Shown piece by piece: positions 9,984-19,414 of a stretch of DNA of 22,104 nucleotides. The translations under genes were made by a program, and so were the position numbers. Origin of the DNA: Saccoglossus kowalevskii (lineage: Eukaryota > Hemichordata > Enteropneusta > Harrimaniidae); contig NW_003116956.1 in the NCBI RefSeq assembly GCF_000003605.2, positions 213,693 through 235,796 on the forward strand. The letters are read 5' to 3'. Below the pieces are notes generated by a model that saw only the letters and a program-made list of their open reading frames with translations, made no database searches and was not told the origin of the DNA. Position 1 is the stretch's first letter. Each line of letters opens with the position of its first letter.

Positions 9984-10250
9984 CAGGGGTTTTTCTAGAA
10001 AAAAACTGCAATAGGGAGTACTGCAATTCGGTGGCGTCACCAAGTGGGAGAGATAGGGTTCTTCCTACCAGGGTGTGGAGTTTTTGATAATTCTAAGTTA
10101 AAATGGAGCATTCTATGGCTTCCTTGAGGCCAAAATTACTATCCGACAAGTCATAGTTGAAGACTGTGGCCACATGTGATCCCTGTTCAATCAGAATTTT
10201 ATGGTTGCCATGGCATGAGGTCGCTGCGCCCCTATTCCCTTGTTCCTTGT
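9984..10250. mobile_element. CAGGGG-ended TIR element, copy B
   Basis: Begins CAGGGGTTTTTCTAGAAAAA. Its interior (CCAAGTGGGAGAGAT, AAAATGGAGCATTCTATGGC, GTGGCCACATGTGATCC) is found inverted at 13960-14274. The right terminus is eroded after CCTTGTTCC. It lies about 400 bp inside the receptor's first intron. Confidence 0.75.
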
Positions 10251-10773
10251 CTACAGCCATACACTGTAGTCTATTATTTATTTTGTAAAACTGTTAAAGT
10301 TGACAGGTTTGTGACTTTCTAAAATGTGGAACGTCTGTCTAAGATGACAGGTAGACAGATGGCTAGCTAAAAGCCTGCACATATGTGCTCAGTAACACAG
10401 CAAACAAAGTACTTGCCAAGGAACTCAAAATTTGAAAAACGGCACCCACCATATTGCTTACTATTTACTGCAATGGGGTCACCAAGAGTGCATTGGGGGT
10501 TGTTTACGCAAGCCGTGTGATAAGTTTTTGTCACATCGGACTACGCCTAATAACGATCTAATTACAGGTTAATTTTAAACTCAATTACATTATATTAAAT
10601 AGTATTTTGATACAATTGATAGATTAGCTATTCTTATTGACTCCGAGTGACCTCGTGTTTAAGTGAGACACACTTTGTTGTAAAGTATGATGCATACTTC
10701 TGTGTACGGGGAAATAACCATAAAATAAGATTACTTTTATAGTTTCTCTTTGGAAGTATTCAGTGAGCTTTAT
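10251..10773. other. No gene seen; part of the presumed receptor intron
   Basis: Unique-looking sequence with one short inverted pair (TCTGTCTA and TAGACAGA near 10335-10363). No exon candidate. Confidence 0.5.
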
Positions 10774-11267
10774 TAGCTCCGCTGTCGACTTTGTTGAACG
10801 GAGCTTATCATATGAGTGATTGTCCGGCGTCCGGCGTCCGACGTCCGTGTCAATGTTTTACTTATTCGACTTCTTCTTGAAAACTACAAGCCTGAATGCT
10901 TTGATACTTGGTGTATATGTACCTTGGGTAGACCTCTCTTAGGTTTGTTCATTTCATGATGATATCTTCAATTCTCTAATTTTGGTGAATGTTTTTGTAA
11001 TTTTTGGTAAAAAGTGATATTTTCAACTTCTTGTTAAAAACCACAAGTCCAATTGCTTTGATATTACATATATAGGTACTACATGTGAACCTCTCTCAGA
11101 TTTGTTCATTTTGTAATGATATCTTCAGTTCTCTAATTTTGGTGAATATTTTTGTCATTCTTGTTGAAAACAACAAGTCCCATTGCTTTGATACTATACA
11201 TATTGTTCATTTTCAAATGATATCTTCTGTTCTTTAATTGAAATGTGCATTGCTAACAGCGGAGCTA
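10774..11267. mobile_element. AGCTCCG-ended TIR element with internal repeats
   Basis: TAGCTCCGCTGT (10774-10785) is perfectly inverted at 11256-11267. The left end also folds on itself (AGCTCCG 10775-10781 with CGGAGCT 10799-10805). A heptamer GTCCGRC runs about four times from 10822. Three diverged internal units share CTTTGATA at 10899, 11056 and 11186. No transposase is present, so this is non-autonomous. Confidence 0.65.
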
Positions 11268-12190
11268 TCTCAGCCGACAGGCTGATTGTATACTTGATAT
11301 GTACATGTATGTTTCATTTTGTGCCGTTATCTTCAATTAACTTTTAATCAAAAATGTTTTTTTTTTTACTTTTTCTTGGAAACTTCTATGCCGCTTGGTT
11401 TGATACTTACATATACCTTGGGTGAACCTCTATTAGATTTAAACATTTTCTGACAATATCTTAAATTGTCTAATTAGTCCCCGTTCGGACCCGCTATATC
11501 TTGGACACCCATTAACGGATTTCATTCAAACTTCTTTTGAAGACAATACATAATGTCTCACATATGCACGTCAAGTTACTTTATGATCAGAGAAAAAATG
11601 GCCGACTGGCGGCCATTTTGAATGTAAAATTTGCTATTTCTGATACCTAAACGTGTTCGCAGCAGTTTCACGGAGATGACTGGGCCGATTTGAATCAAAG
11701 TTGGTATGATGATCATACGTATTGGGTTGTAGGTGATTCGAACAAATATGCCCGATTGGCGGCCATCTTGTTTTTCATGGTACCCATGCTACTTTATCTT
11801 GAATGCAATGAACATTTCTGTTTAAATTTTGTACAAACATGAACATTATTTTTGTAATTTGATTCAATATGACTGCCCAATGTCCAGTTCTCATGTAAAA
11901 GCACTACTGGTAAATCATATTTTTTTACAAATCTATCTCCTATTAATGGTTTCAATCTAATCTCAATGACTTCATCAGCATCAAATTGATATGTCAGATC
12001 ACAACATTTTGGACGGGGACTGTGTCATTAAAAAAGACTTGTTTCAACAAATATTTTTGTAATTCTTGAAAACCTCTGCTCCAATTGCTTTGATATTTGG
12101 TATGAACCTTTATTAGATTTGAATATGAGAGCCGAGATCTGCCAGAGTTCAATCCAGTCAAAACCCAATGGAACAGCGCTCTCAACTACT
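11268..12190. repeat. Degenerate continuation of the same repeat families
   Basis: Contains further degraded units of the CTTTGATA type (GTTTGATACTTACATATACC near 11398 and CAATTGCTTTGATATTTGG near 12080) and a truncated AGTCCCCGTTCGGAC head at 11476-11490. It also holds two blocks of the form ATGGCCGACTGGCGGCCATT (from 11598 and near 11750), the inverted motif also seen near 20270. No gene is supported. Confidence 0.55.
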
Positions 12191-12488
12191 TAGTATGACA
12201 GGTGTCATGCTTGTGTTGTTGTTCTTTAGATGGCACAATGCATGTAAGAGAAGGCCAATGCAGGATATATAGTTCTTGAGAAACAGGTATGTTCAAAGAA
12301 GACGAACAAGAATGCAGCGAATGATTTTTGCCCAACGTCGCCATCGAATAACTCTTATATTTGCAATCATGGGTGTTAATCTACAGTTGTCTGCACAGTG
12401 TGGCAACATACACATACAGGTGTAGTAGTCATTGGTCGGAAGAGATGGTTGGGCATTTACACGATCGAAGCCATGTCAGGCCTAATAC

Positions 12489-12546
12489 TATCAGAGCTCA
12501 ACCTCAAAGGTTTATTGAAGCTGAACTTGGCCACAGAGCTCTGATA
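12489..12546. repeat. Short inverted repeat, 11-bp arms
   Basis: TATCAGAGCTC (12489-12499) pairs perfectly with GAGCTCTGATA (12536-12546) across a 36-nt loop. It stands directly left of the foldback element at 12554. Confidence 0.5.
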
Positions 12547-12553
12547 ATATTCT

Positions 12554-12667
12554 TTATGGACTGGATACGGCTTTTGCAGCCCGAGGTCGTGTGGCGGAAG
12601 AGCCCAAGCTTGCGAGGGCGTGTAAGCCGTACAATCGCGGACTGCAAAAGCTGTATTCAGTCCATAA
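12554..12667. mobile_element. Foldback element with 30-bp arms
   Basis: Arms 12554-12583 and 12638-12667 both read TTATGGACTG(G/A)ATAC(G/A)GC on opposite strands and differ at only three of 30 positions. The 54-bp spacer is unusually GC-rich for this window. It is a likely MITE; the open frame running through it is not judged to be a gene. Confidence 0.7.
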
Positions 12668-13204
12668 GGGTTTTATCATATACCTTATATGAAAAAATGT
12701 CTTTAGTTATGTTATTTTTCGCTCATCTGGCTCAAAAGAAAACCTATTAGATTTAATCCGGTTTTCGATACAGGCCGTTTTATTGGCGCAGATTTATACG
12801 GGGGATTCTAAACGATGCAAACGTGTTAACAACTCTCACACAATACACAAACGAATGTCGCCAAATATATCCACAAATATCGTTTTAATAAGACAGCAAA
12901 TGAATGTATAACAATATTTCAACGGTAATAAATACAAACTCATTATATGCTTTCTTTCTTAAGAATGAACAATACAGTCCAGCTAAGTTGGTCATTTACT
13001 GACCGTCCGACAACGGACGTTTTTTTGGACCTGAAGTTGTAGCCGCAGGTAGAGACATGTTGATTTCACAGTTGTTTAAAACTGTAGTCGGTGAACGAGA
13101 AACAATTGCTTGGCAAGAAGCAGTTTGGTTTACAGCTCTAGATTCTAGCAGCTCAACTAAGAATATCTGAAATGCGTCGATGATCTTCCGTGGAGACAGT
13201 ATCG
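12668..13204. other. No supported gene
   Basis: Contains a minus-strand open frame of 117 codons (12996-13349) that overlaps the hairpin. It has no recognised domain. Its length and the locally higher GC keep it worth noting, but coding is not supported. Confidence 0.4.
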
Positions 13205-13268
13205 TCACAGTTAGTTGGCATCGATGTTGCTGGCTGTATCCAGCGACACCGATGCCAGCTGACTGTGA
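13205..13268 (+). ncRNA. miRNA-like hairpin candidate
   Basis: The arms 13205-13233 and 13240-13268 pair over 29 positions around a 6-nt loop (CTGTAT). On the plus strand I count 25 Watson-Crick pairs, 3 G-U wobbles and a single A-C mismatch. On the minus strand the three wobbles would become A-C mismatches, so the fold favours a plus-strand transcript, the same strand as the receptor gene whose intron may contain it. Pairing beyond 29 bp is weak (about 2 bp after an internal loop), and the loop is small for an animal precursor. A short palindromic mobile element is the main alternative. I do not recognise the arms as a known miRNA. Confidence 0.35.
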
Positions 13269-13959
13269 GTATCGTAGTGCTGTAAACTTGACGATTTTGT
13301 GAACAGTTATCTTTATGATTGGTTGTGGTGGAATGCCGGCTTTCATCAAGGTGATAATGAGTCCAACTGATCTTTAGGTATATTTCCCATCTACTGAATA
13401 ATATCGCCAGCCGTTATCGAAGCGCAGACTCAAATTACGCGCTTTGTTTGTAAACAGAAAGCAGTTCTAGGAAATAGATGCATTTACCAAATATGGTAAA
13501 TGGGTCCGGGCGTGATATGGATAATTATTGCACAGCTCACGCATCAGGATTCCCATAGTGTTACGAGGCCAAGCAATACGAGGTATATGATAAAATGCTC
13601 TCATGTATGCAGCACAGCTTGTTATCGTCAGTGTGCACATCAGTATACAGCACAGCTTTTTGAAAAAAATGTTAGTTTCAAAAAAAAAATAAAACTGAAA
13701 ATTATTAATTGAAAATATCTGCATGGAAAACAAATTGACTAGAAATATGGGCCAATATATTATTTACCAGTGCTGCAGTATGGTCACTAAAACCGATACA
13801 CTGAAATTAAAAAAAATTTAATCCAATTTACAATCATATGAATGAATATACTATTGACTGTTGTGTTAAAAATGATAGAAATGTAGTTTACAAATATTAA
13901 TATATCATATTTCCTTTATTAGTATTACAGTTGCTTACATTATAATGTATGTAGATGAT
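13269..13959. other. No gene seen
   Basis: AT-rich, with a poly-A run near 13680. Short open frames on both strands look incidental. Confidence 0.55.
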
Positions 13960-14274
13960 CAGGAAATTTTTTTTAAACAATGGAACAGGGATGCAGTGCC
14001 CTCATGCCATGGTCATGCGCCACCTTACCCTGGGGAGCAGATCCTCTGGCAACCATGAAATTCTGAATGACCAAGGATCACATGTGGCCACAGTCTGCAA
14101 CTGTGACCTGTCTGATAGTAATTTTGGCCCAAAGGAAGCCATAGAATGCTCCATTTTAACTTAGAATTATCAAAAACTCAACACCCTGGTATGGAGAACC
14201 CCATCTCTCCCACTTGGTTGCTCCGCTGAACTGCAGTGCTCCCTCTTGCAGTTTTTTTTCTAGAAAAACCCCTG
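13960..14274. mobile_element. CAGGGG-ended TIR element, copy C (opposite orientation to B)
   Basis: The right end TAGAAAAACCCCTG is intact; the left end CAGGAAATTTTTTTTAAAC is degraded. The interior is the reverse complement of the copy at 9984-10250. Together B and C form a 4-kb-spaced inverted pair. Short open frames here arise from the repeat. Confidence 0.75.
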
Positions 14275-14746
14275 ATATTGAGGTGTGTCTGCAGTTGAAA
14301 TACTGTACATTCTTTATCAATAGCCTACAGTGTATGTGCTGTACATGACAGACATGTGTCTGTGTCAAACTATTTTTAAATTTCAGTAATCTAATTTAAA
14401 ATAAATCTAATTTTTGGTTATCTTTATCGAAATGTGCTTCTAATAGAGCAAATATGGTGATCATTCCTGCTGTCTCTGTGCTATCTTTACCATCACAATG
14501 AACATGTTTCTTGAAAGCGGAACGAGTTGTAGTCTGTCAATCCCATAAAGTCCACATTGCTGTGTTTGCTTTTTTCAATCGTTAATTTATCCCACAAAAA
14601 ATCAATGCTACATGGTTGTTTAAAGAAACCTCCAAGGTTGTGCAACTATAGTCGAATAAGTCAAGTTCATTTAAGGGTCACAGTAGTTGTGGTGAACATT
14701 CATAATTTTGTTGTCAGCAAAATTTGCTGTGTGTTATTTCCTGTTT

Positions 14747-14945
14747 AGTCGCAGTTTAAAAACAGGGACTGATGGATTGACCTTTGTACGTGCATCAGTG
14801 TGTCCATATCCAGCCATGTCTCACACATGCTGTTATGTTCAAACACCCCACAAACATCAAACATCAGACATCATATCGAGCATACGTACATGATTATGAA
14901 TTTGTTTCATGATTTGGTTCAGGATGGCTGAACAATGCATCCAAA
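14747..14945. repeat. AGTCCCC-family repeat, degenerate copy
   Basis: TTTAGTCGCAGTTTAAAAAC followed by AGGGACTGATGGATTGACCT resembles the head and the following GACCT(C/T)TGTGC region of the copy at 19794. GATTTGGTTCAGGATGGCTG at the right end matches GATTCAAGATGGCTG near 19963. The head hairpin is lost. Confidence 0.6.
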
Positions 14946-15066
14946 TGACACATTTTCATGAATTTACCGTGTAAGAATTATTAGGATTTGCAGGAAAACA
15001 GTTATCTTCATTGTTTAATGTTCTGAATGCAAAGCAATTTCCGCCATGATATTTTTTAGCACCATT

Positions 15067-15101
15067 TGACCTGCAGCAACGCCCTCTGACCTGACAGGTC
15101 A
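15067..15101. promoter_or_regulatory. Cluster of three nuclear-receptor half-sites including an everted repeat (ER3)
   Basis: TGACCT occurs at 15067-15072 and 15087-15092, and AGGTCA at 15096-15101. The last two form TGACCT-GAC-AGGTCA, an everted repeat with a 3-bp spacer. These are consensus AGGTCA half-sites, but they lack the TCA extension preferred by NR5 monomers. A CCAAT motif (ACCAATCAG) follows near 15114. The cluster lies about 285 bp upstream of the candidate exon at 15386. Confidence 0.35.
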
Positions 15102-15385
15102 AGTTTGTTATTAACCAATCAGAATGCTGTGTGAAACTGATGCAGTTCTTATTTCAAATATTGATGATAGCATGTATTACTACGCACTGTGGAAGTGAAT
15201 TGTTGATGTTCAAATGCCATCTGTTGGCACTGATTTTGATGCAAGAGAAGCAAGATTTAAAAAAAAAAACAGTGATTTACTTATTCCTGAAAAGTAAAGC
15301 TGGGGTGGAAGAAATATTAACATCTTTCACAACCCCCAACAGGTCATATTGAATTGTTTCCCCATTCACACTCCTTTCACTATAG

Positions 15386-15532
15386 TTACAATGAGCACTA
15401 TGTTTATTCGGAAAAGTGAAAAAAAGTTCAACGACAGGAATTTGCGACTTGACGATTTAACTTTGGACAGAAATCCTCTAGAAGTGGAGGGTGCATACTT
15501 TGTTGAGTGTGACGTTAAATCGGATGAGTATG
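15386..15532 (+). CDS. Candidate exon of unknown function, in the receptor's phase
   Basis: A strong acceptor (a long C/T tract ending CACTATAG at 15385) precedes an open frame reading through ATGs at 15391 and 15400. A possible donor, TATG|GTAAAG, follows at 15533. The segment is 147 bp, or 49 codons, and enters and leaves in phase 1, the phase of the receptor's donor at 9590. The residues are charged and look coding (RNLRLDDLTLDRNPLEVEG), but I recognise no domain and it is not an FTZ-F1 box. The frame stays open to 15639 if not spliced. Options: an alternative or cassette exon of the receptor, a first exon with its own promoter, an exon of an unrelated gene, or a chance ORF. A second donor (AAA|GTGAGC at 15538) would break the phase. 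Confidence 0.3.
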
Positions 15533-15639
15533 GTAAAGTGAGCATTGTAGAAGTATTTAACACTTTTCACAGCGATAACTGCTTATTGGCGAAACATAGT
15601 TTAACACTTCACACTGGTCACTATAAAACATATTCTTGA

Positions 15640-16732
15640 CTACCGAAAACCAGTAAATTGATGCTAAGAGTGATTGAAATCCTCCAAAAGTGATGCCTAA
15701 ATTGGAATACTCATGGTAAATAATTTGTAGAGACTTAATACGGTAGATAATTTGTAAAGTCGTTTTTTAGTCCCCATGCAGATTAAGACCTCAAGGAGAA
15801 CTATTAATTTGGGTTTCGTAACTCCTTCTATCAGTCTGTGCATTTGCGTCATTTTCATACTCTGCAGCAGAATCAATTCAAATTTGCATATTGATTAATA
15901 ATAATGATTTTTTAAGTCAGAGTTTCTGAATTGAGTCTTTTATAGATTTTAATCCTACATCACTTCTTGAAGCCCATTTTAGAAGAACTGTGACTTCACA
16001 ATTCAGTACAGCTCAAAACATGCTTAGGGTCAAACATTTGAAACCATGGGGGGGGGGGGTGATTTTACACATGGGGGGTTTACATGCAAGGTGGTGCAGG
16101 GAAAATGCTGACACATTCAAGAAAAATAAATATCTAGTCAATAAAAATATGTAATGCTTTTTATCTCTGTTAGTTTTGAAATGTTTGTATTTCTACTTTG
16201 CTTTTTGTTTTTATGCTTTGTTGAATATTGCTTTGTTCACACAACAGCATTTTATTGAGGCCATATGGCTTATGCTAGCGAAAAAGGGCCTTGTATATGC
16301 ATTCGGCTCAAGCGAGTTTGGCCCTAATATGGCTTCGACCAATCAGTTGTCTCAGTTTTCTTCTTCAAGTAAGCTCTCATTTCAATTATAGCGGAGACAA
16401 CATTGTAATTTTGCATTATTTCTGGTTTATTTGACGAGGTGATACGCACCTAATATCTTTTTGGCAGAGTAAAGAAATACTGCGATAGATTGATAGCTCA
16501 AAGGGAAACAGAAAAATAGCATACGAAATTATGCAACAAAAACTTGAAAGGACGATTGAACAGATCCAATGGAAATTGAAGAAATTCACCAACAATAAAA
16601 ATCATAGAAGTGGTGACCTGTTCGTACTAGGTTTAGGTTGACATCTGTTACACATATCACAACAGTTTAACAATTAAAAGATGGTAATTTTGCATGACAA
16701 TAACTTTTTTCTCCATGTTATTTTTATATACT
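15640..16732. other. No gene seen
   Basis: AT-rich, with a poly-G run near 16050 and short chance frames. No splice-flanked exon candidate noticed. Confidence 0.5.
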
Positions 16733-16935
16733 GTAGAATACTTTATTTTCGCTTGGAATATATTTTCGCTGAAGGGATGATTCTGTGAAATTAAAATCCA
16801 GCGAATATATTTTTTTTTTCTATATTTCACATTAAACTCATCAAAAATCAGTGAAAATAAGTTCCACACAAAACGCACAAAAAGCCTTTTCAGCGAAAAT
16901 TAATTCCAGCGAAAATAAGTATTTCACAGTACTAT
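16733..16935. mobile_element. TIR element with about 44-bp terminal inverted repeats
   Basis: The left end reads TACTGTAGAATACTTTATTT then TCGCTTGGAATATATTTTCG. The reverse complement of the right end reads TACTGTGAAATACTTATTTT then CGCTGGAATTAATTTTCGCT. TATA-type sequence borders both sides. Length is about 200 bp with no coding capacity. Confidence 0.75.
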
Positions 16936-17553
16936 ATATTTGAGGTCACTGTTCCGTTCTGTTCCGTTCTGCTCTGCTCTGAATGATCGATCTGAATTGA
17001 ACTCTGACAGATCTCAGCTCTCATTTGACCCCCACTGTGTAAATGCATTTTAGCTAATCTGGTAATAGGTGGGAGGAGCAGTCGTTAGGCTCTGATAGAA
17101 TGCTGCCATGTGAACATAACATTTGTTCTTAGTGGCTAGGCTTGTAGCTAAACATCTCAGGAAGTGTTTTTACGGCATACCCATGAAATATTTGTGAGAT
17201 GGTAGACAGAAAGTATTGAAGATTGAAGATAAGTTATAAAAGTAAGTTATTGGACACAAGTAAATGAAATGTTGTAAAACAGATGATGTATGACTTGTCC
17301 CTGTGAATAATTTCACTGGAAACTACAAAATCATCTTGACTATTTTCTTGCATATTCAAAACCTGTATAATCGTCTGAATCGTCGGCCGAAACCTCAACA
17401 TTAATCCTTGGCAGATTGATTTACTGTATGTCGCACACCCTGAAACGATTATAAGATTCACTTTGCCTCATTTGCATGACCCCATCAGCACTCACAAAAG
17501 AAACTACACATTACTTGGTAAAATTAAAATGGCGGAATCAAATAAACGTGTTG
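16936..17553. other. No gene seen; downstream side of the ZAD-like ORF
   Basis: Begins with a small tandem (TGTTCCGTTC twice, then GCTCT units, about 16950-16981). I looked for C2H2 finger codons on the minus strand to continue the ZAD-like ORF and found none. Confidence 0.5.
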
Positions 17554-17856
17554 CTATATTTTTCTCTGAACGAGCAGTGCTGTATCTGAGGAAAATGATG
17601 TGTTTGTTGCAAACAGTCCCTCGACTGTGTTATAACGAAGATCGAATCGGGCAAGTTGATAAGTTATCAGTTTCGACAGTTTTGTCAGTTTACTAAAACA
17701 CAGTTTGCACAAATATTTAGACATTCCATCGTCCTCATTCACTTGCCCACAAACTATTTTCAACGTTGGAATAAAAAATTTTGGAAACGTGTCAACGAAT
17801 ATAGATCTTCTGTTCTTGACTTTGGTTGAATCAGCACAAAGCCTACACGTCTCCAT
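17554..17856 (-). CDS. ZAD-like zinc-binding ORF (candidate zinc-finger-associated domain protein or 5' exon)
   Basis: A 100-residue ORF. It begins METCRLC, giving C4-x2-C7, and carries a second pair C50-x2-C53 in YLCKLCFSK, followed by a Lys/Leu-rich stretch likely to be helical (54-72). A C-x2-C pair, about 42 residues, a second C-x2-C pair and a helix is the layout of the ZAD domain, which mediates dimerisation of C2H2 zinc-finger transcription factors. ZAD is abundant in insects and rare elsewhere (vertebrate ZNF276). The SIF at 18-20 and the hydrophobic segment near 26-36 also fit. The ATG has a good context (AAAAAAATGG). I see no C2H2 fingers downstream on this strand and no strong GT donor before the stop at 17554. 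It could be a ZAD-only gene, a 5' exon with a weak donor, or a decayed copy. Confidence 0.5.
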   Translation of the reverse strand: METCRLCADSTKVKNRRSIFVDTFPKFFIPTLKIVCGQVNEDDGMSKYLCKLCFSKLTKLSKLITYQLARFDLRYNTVEGLFATNTSFSSDTALLVQRKI

Positions 17857-17929
17857 TTTTTTAATCTCTGATTAGCTCCCCAATCTTCACATTTATGATA
17901 CAGCAACTATGATCGGTGGCGCCAGCTCC

Positions 17930-17954
17930 TTAGCGCGCCCAATCAAATGACTCA
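17930..17954 (-). promoter_or_regulatory. Candidate promoter of the ZAD-like ORF (CCAAT and AP-1-type sites)
   Basis: About 75-100 bp upstream of the minus-strand ATG at 17856, a locally GC-richer patch holds CCAATCA (17939-17945) and the AP-1 consensus TGACTCA (17948-17954), next to GCGCGCC. The close packing and position are what a short proximal promoter would show. No TATA box is evident. The assignment rests only on motifs. Confidence 0.35.
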
Positions 17955-19027
17955 ATTTTGCTACAGTGAAATACAGCTTTTCCTAACACAATCACGCTCA
18001 GGTTCATGGGGTAGTTATGAATGGCTGGCTTCAGTGAAACTGTGCAATTCGGACGATGATTTTTCATACAAAAATGTAATGATATTGAAGGCATGTGAAT
18101 AATACCATACAGCTCTGCTGGCAATGACCGGATTTGTAGCAGATTGCATGGTATTTAAAAGTATATATATATACTGGGTGTTGTTAATAAAGTACAACTG
18201 TATATGCAGATAACAGCTTTGAACACGAAAACAAAGTCTTTTGAGTCATCAGAGTGCACAGTTGTTACATGGAAGTCATGAACAAGCTGTGTCATGTCAG
18301 CTTTTCAGGGTCTTTTCCTTTGTGACGGTGGACATTTGTTTTTTTCAAAATTTCTTGAACGACTCTGTGTACTTTGATGAATGTATAAATAGTGCATGAA
18401 TGATACACGAAGGTCGCTCAAGGTTAATCAACCAAATATAGAAATACTAAAAAAAAATTATTTTTGTTATTCATAATTGTTGATTTAGAAATAAGTTATT
18501 AGTGGTGTTCATGATACAATTTTATACTGAGTCGGTAAACGCCGAATCGTGTGTGTGAGTAGTTGGGGTGAGTCGGCAATCTCGGTCTTGATGAAGTCAA
18601 AATCCTGTAACCTAACAATTTAGCAATTGAGATTCTTTTTTTTTTACACAGTATAAAATGTTATTAAAAAAAAATCATGCAAAAATTAGCCTTTTAGGAA
18701 CTATTTTCTTAAAAAATAAATGGTATTTATTAGAATTTACCAATAATTCAGGACAACCTGATCTATTAATTACATACAATTTTTTTCATGTTATTTACCT
18801 GAACGATAGATTTTTACCTTAGGAACCAATTGTAAATAGCCTCAAAAGTCGCCACAACTTCAGAGTCACATGGTGTTTTTTTGTGTTTAAATTGATCAAG
18901 TGATGAGGTTTAATTAATACACGAAATCCCATAATTTGCTTAATGCTTAGATCTGTCCTAATTTGCATAATTATTGTATTCTAGAACTCCATAGTTCACT
19001 TAATAAGTCATGTCTTTTTCGTGAATT
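17955..19027. other. No gene seen
   Basis: AT-rich, with a TA microsatellite near 18163-18172 and several homopolymer runs. Short minus-strand frames near 17930-18197 lack features. Confidence 0.55.
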
Positions 19028-19350
19028 TAGCGAGAGAACTGATTCGCTAATTCAAGATGTCGCTAATGACTTTATTATGATTTCAAAATGGGCGCCAAAC
19101 AAAGAAATCAACAATGACTAAAATTGCATGCCACTTTTTCAACATGTTTTACAGTATCTTAGTGCCAGATTTAAAACTGGGTGATGCACGTTGTCTCGCT
19201 ATGTCACGTTTTATATCGGTTCCATAATGTTGTACACAACGTGGGTAAAATACTGTAAAGCATGTTGAAAAAGCGATCGTATTTTAGTGAATTGTGGTAA
19301 AATGACATAATAGGGAAATGTTGATTTAGCGAATCTCTCTTGTCTTTGTT
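19028..19350. mobile_element. Large degenerate inverted-repeat element
   Basis: The core arms at 19135-19157 and 19250-19272 match over 23 bp with one difference (TTTTTCAACATG, then ACAGTAT). Pairing resumes further out (TGACTAAAAT against TTTTAGTGA; AAATCAACA against TGTTGATTT; GATTCGCTAA against TTAGCGAATC). The element is therefore a long palindrome of roughly 320 bp around a 92-bp centre. Confidence 0.65.
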
Positions 19351-19414
19351 GATTTCCTGTTTTCACAATACTTGTTTGTCGCCTGCAAAAACAAGGGCTC
19401 CAGGGGCGTGTGAC

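Noticed and set aside
12361-12750. 129-codon plus-strand open frame, briefly considered as a transposase remnant
   Set aside because: No conserved transposase motif could be named, and it crosses the inverted repeats at 12489-12667.
12996-13349. 117-codon minus-strand open frame
   Set aside because: No domain, and the hairpin palindrome lies within it. The composition is not convincingly coding.
15386-15532. The candidate exon as the receptor's FTZ-F1 box exon
   Set aside because: The phase fits, but the residues do not resemble the Arg-Gly-Gly-Arg FTZ-F1 box that follows MKLE in NR5 proteins.
16048-16061. Poly-G run as a functional element
   Set aside because: A simple homopolymer with no neighbouring gene feature. 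It may also vary through sequencing error.
17071-17090. GGTGGGAGGAGCAGTCG as a possible Gly-Gly-Arg FTZ-F1 box core
   Set aside because: The preceding residue is not Arg, a stop follows after a few codons, and no acceptor lies nearby.
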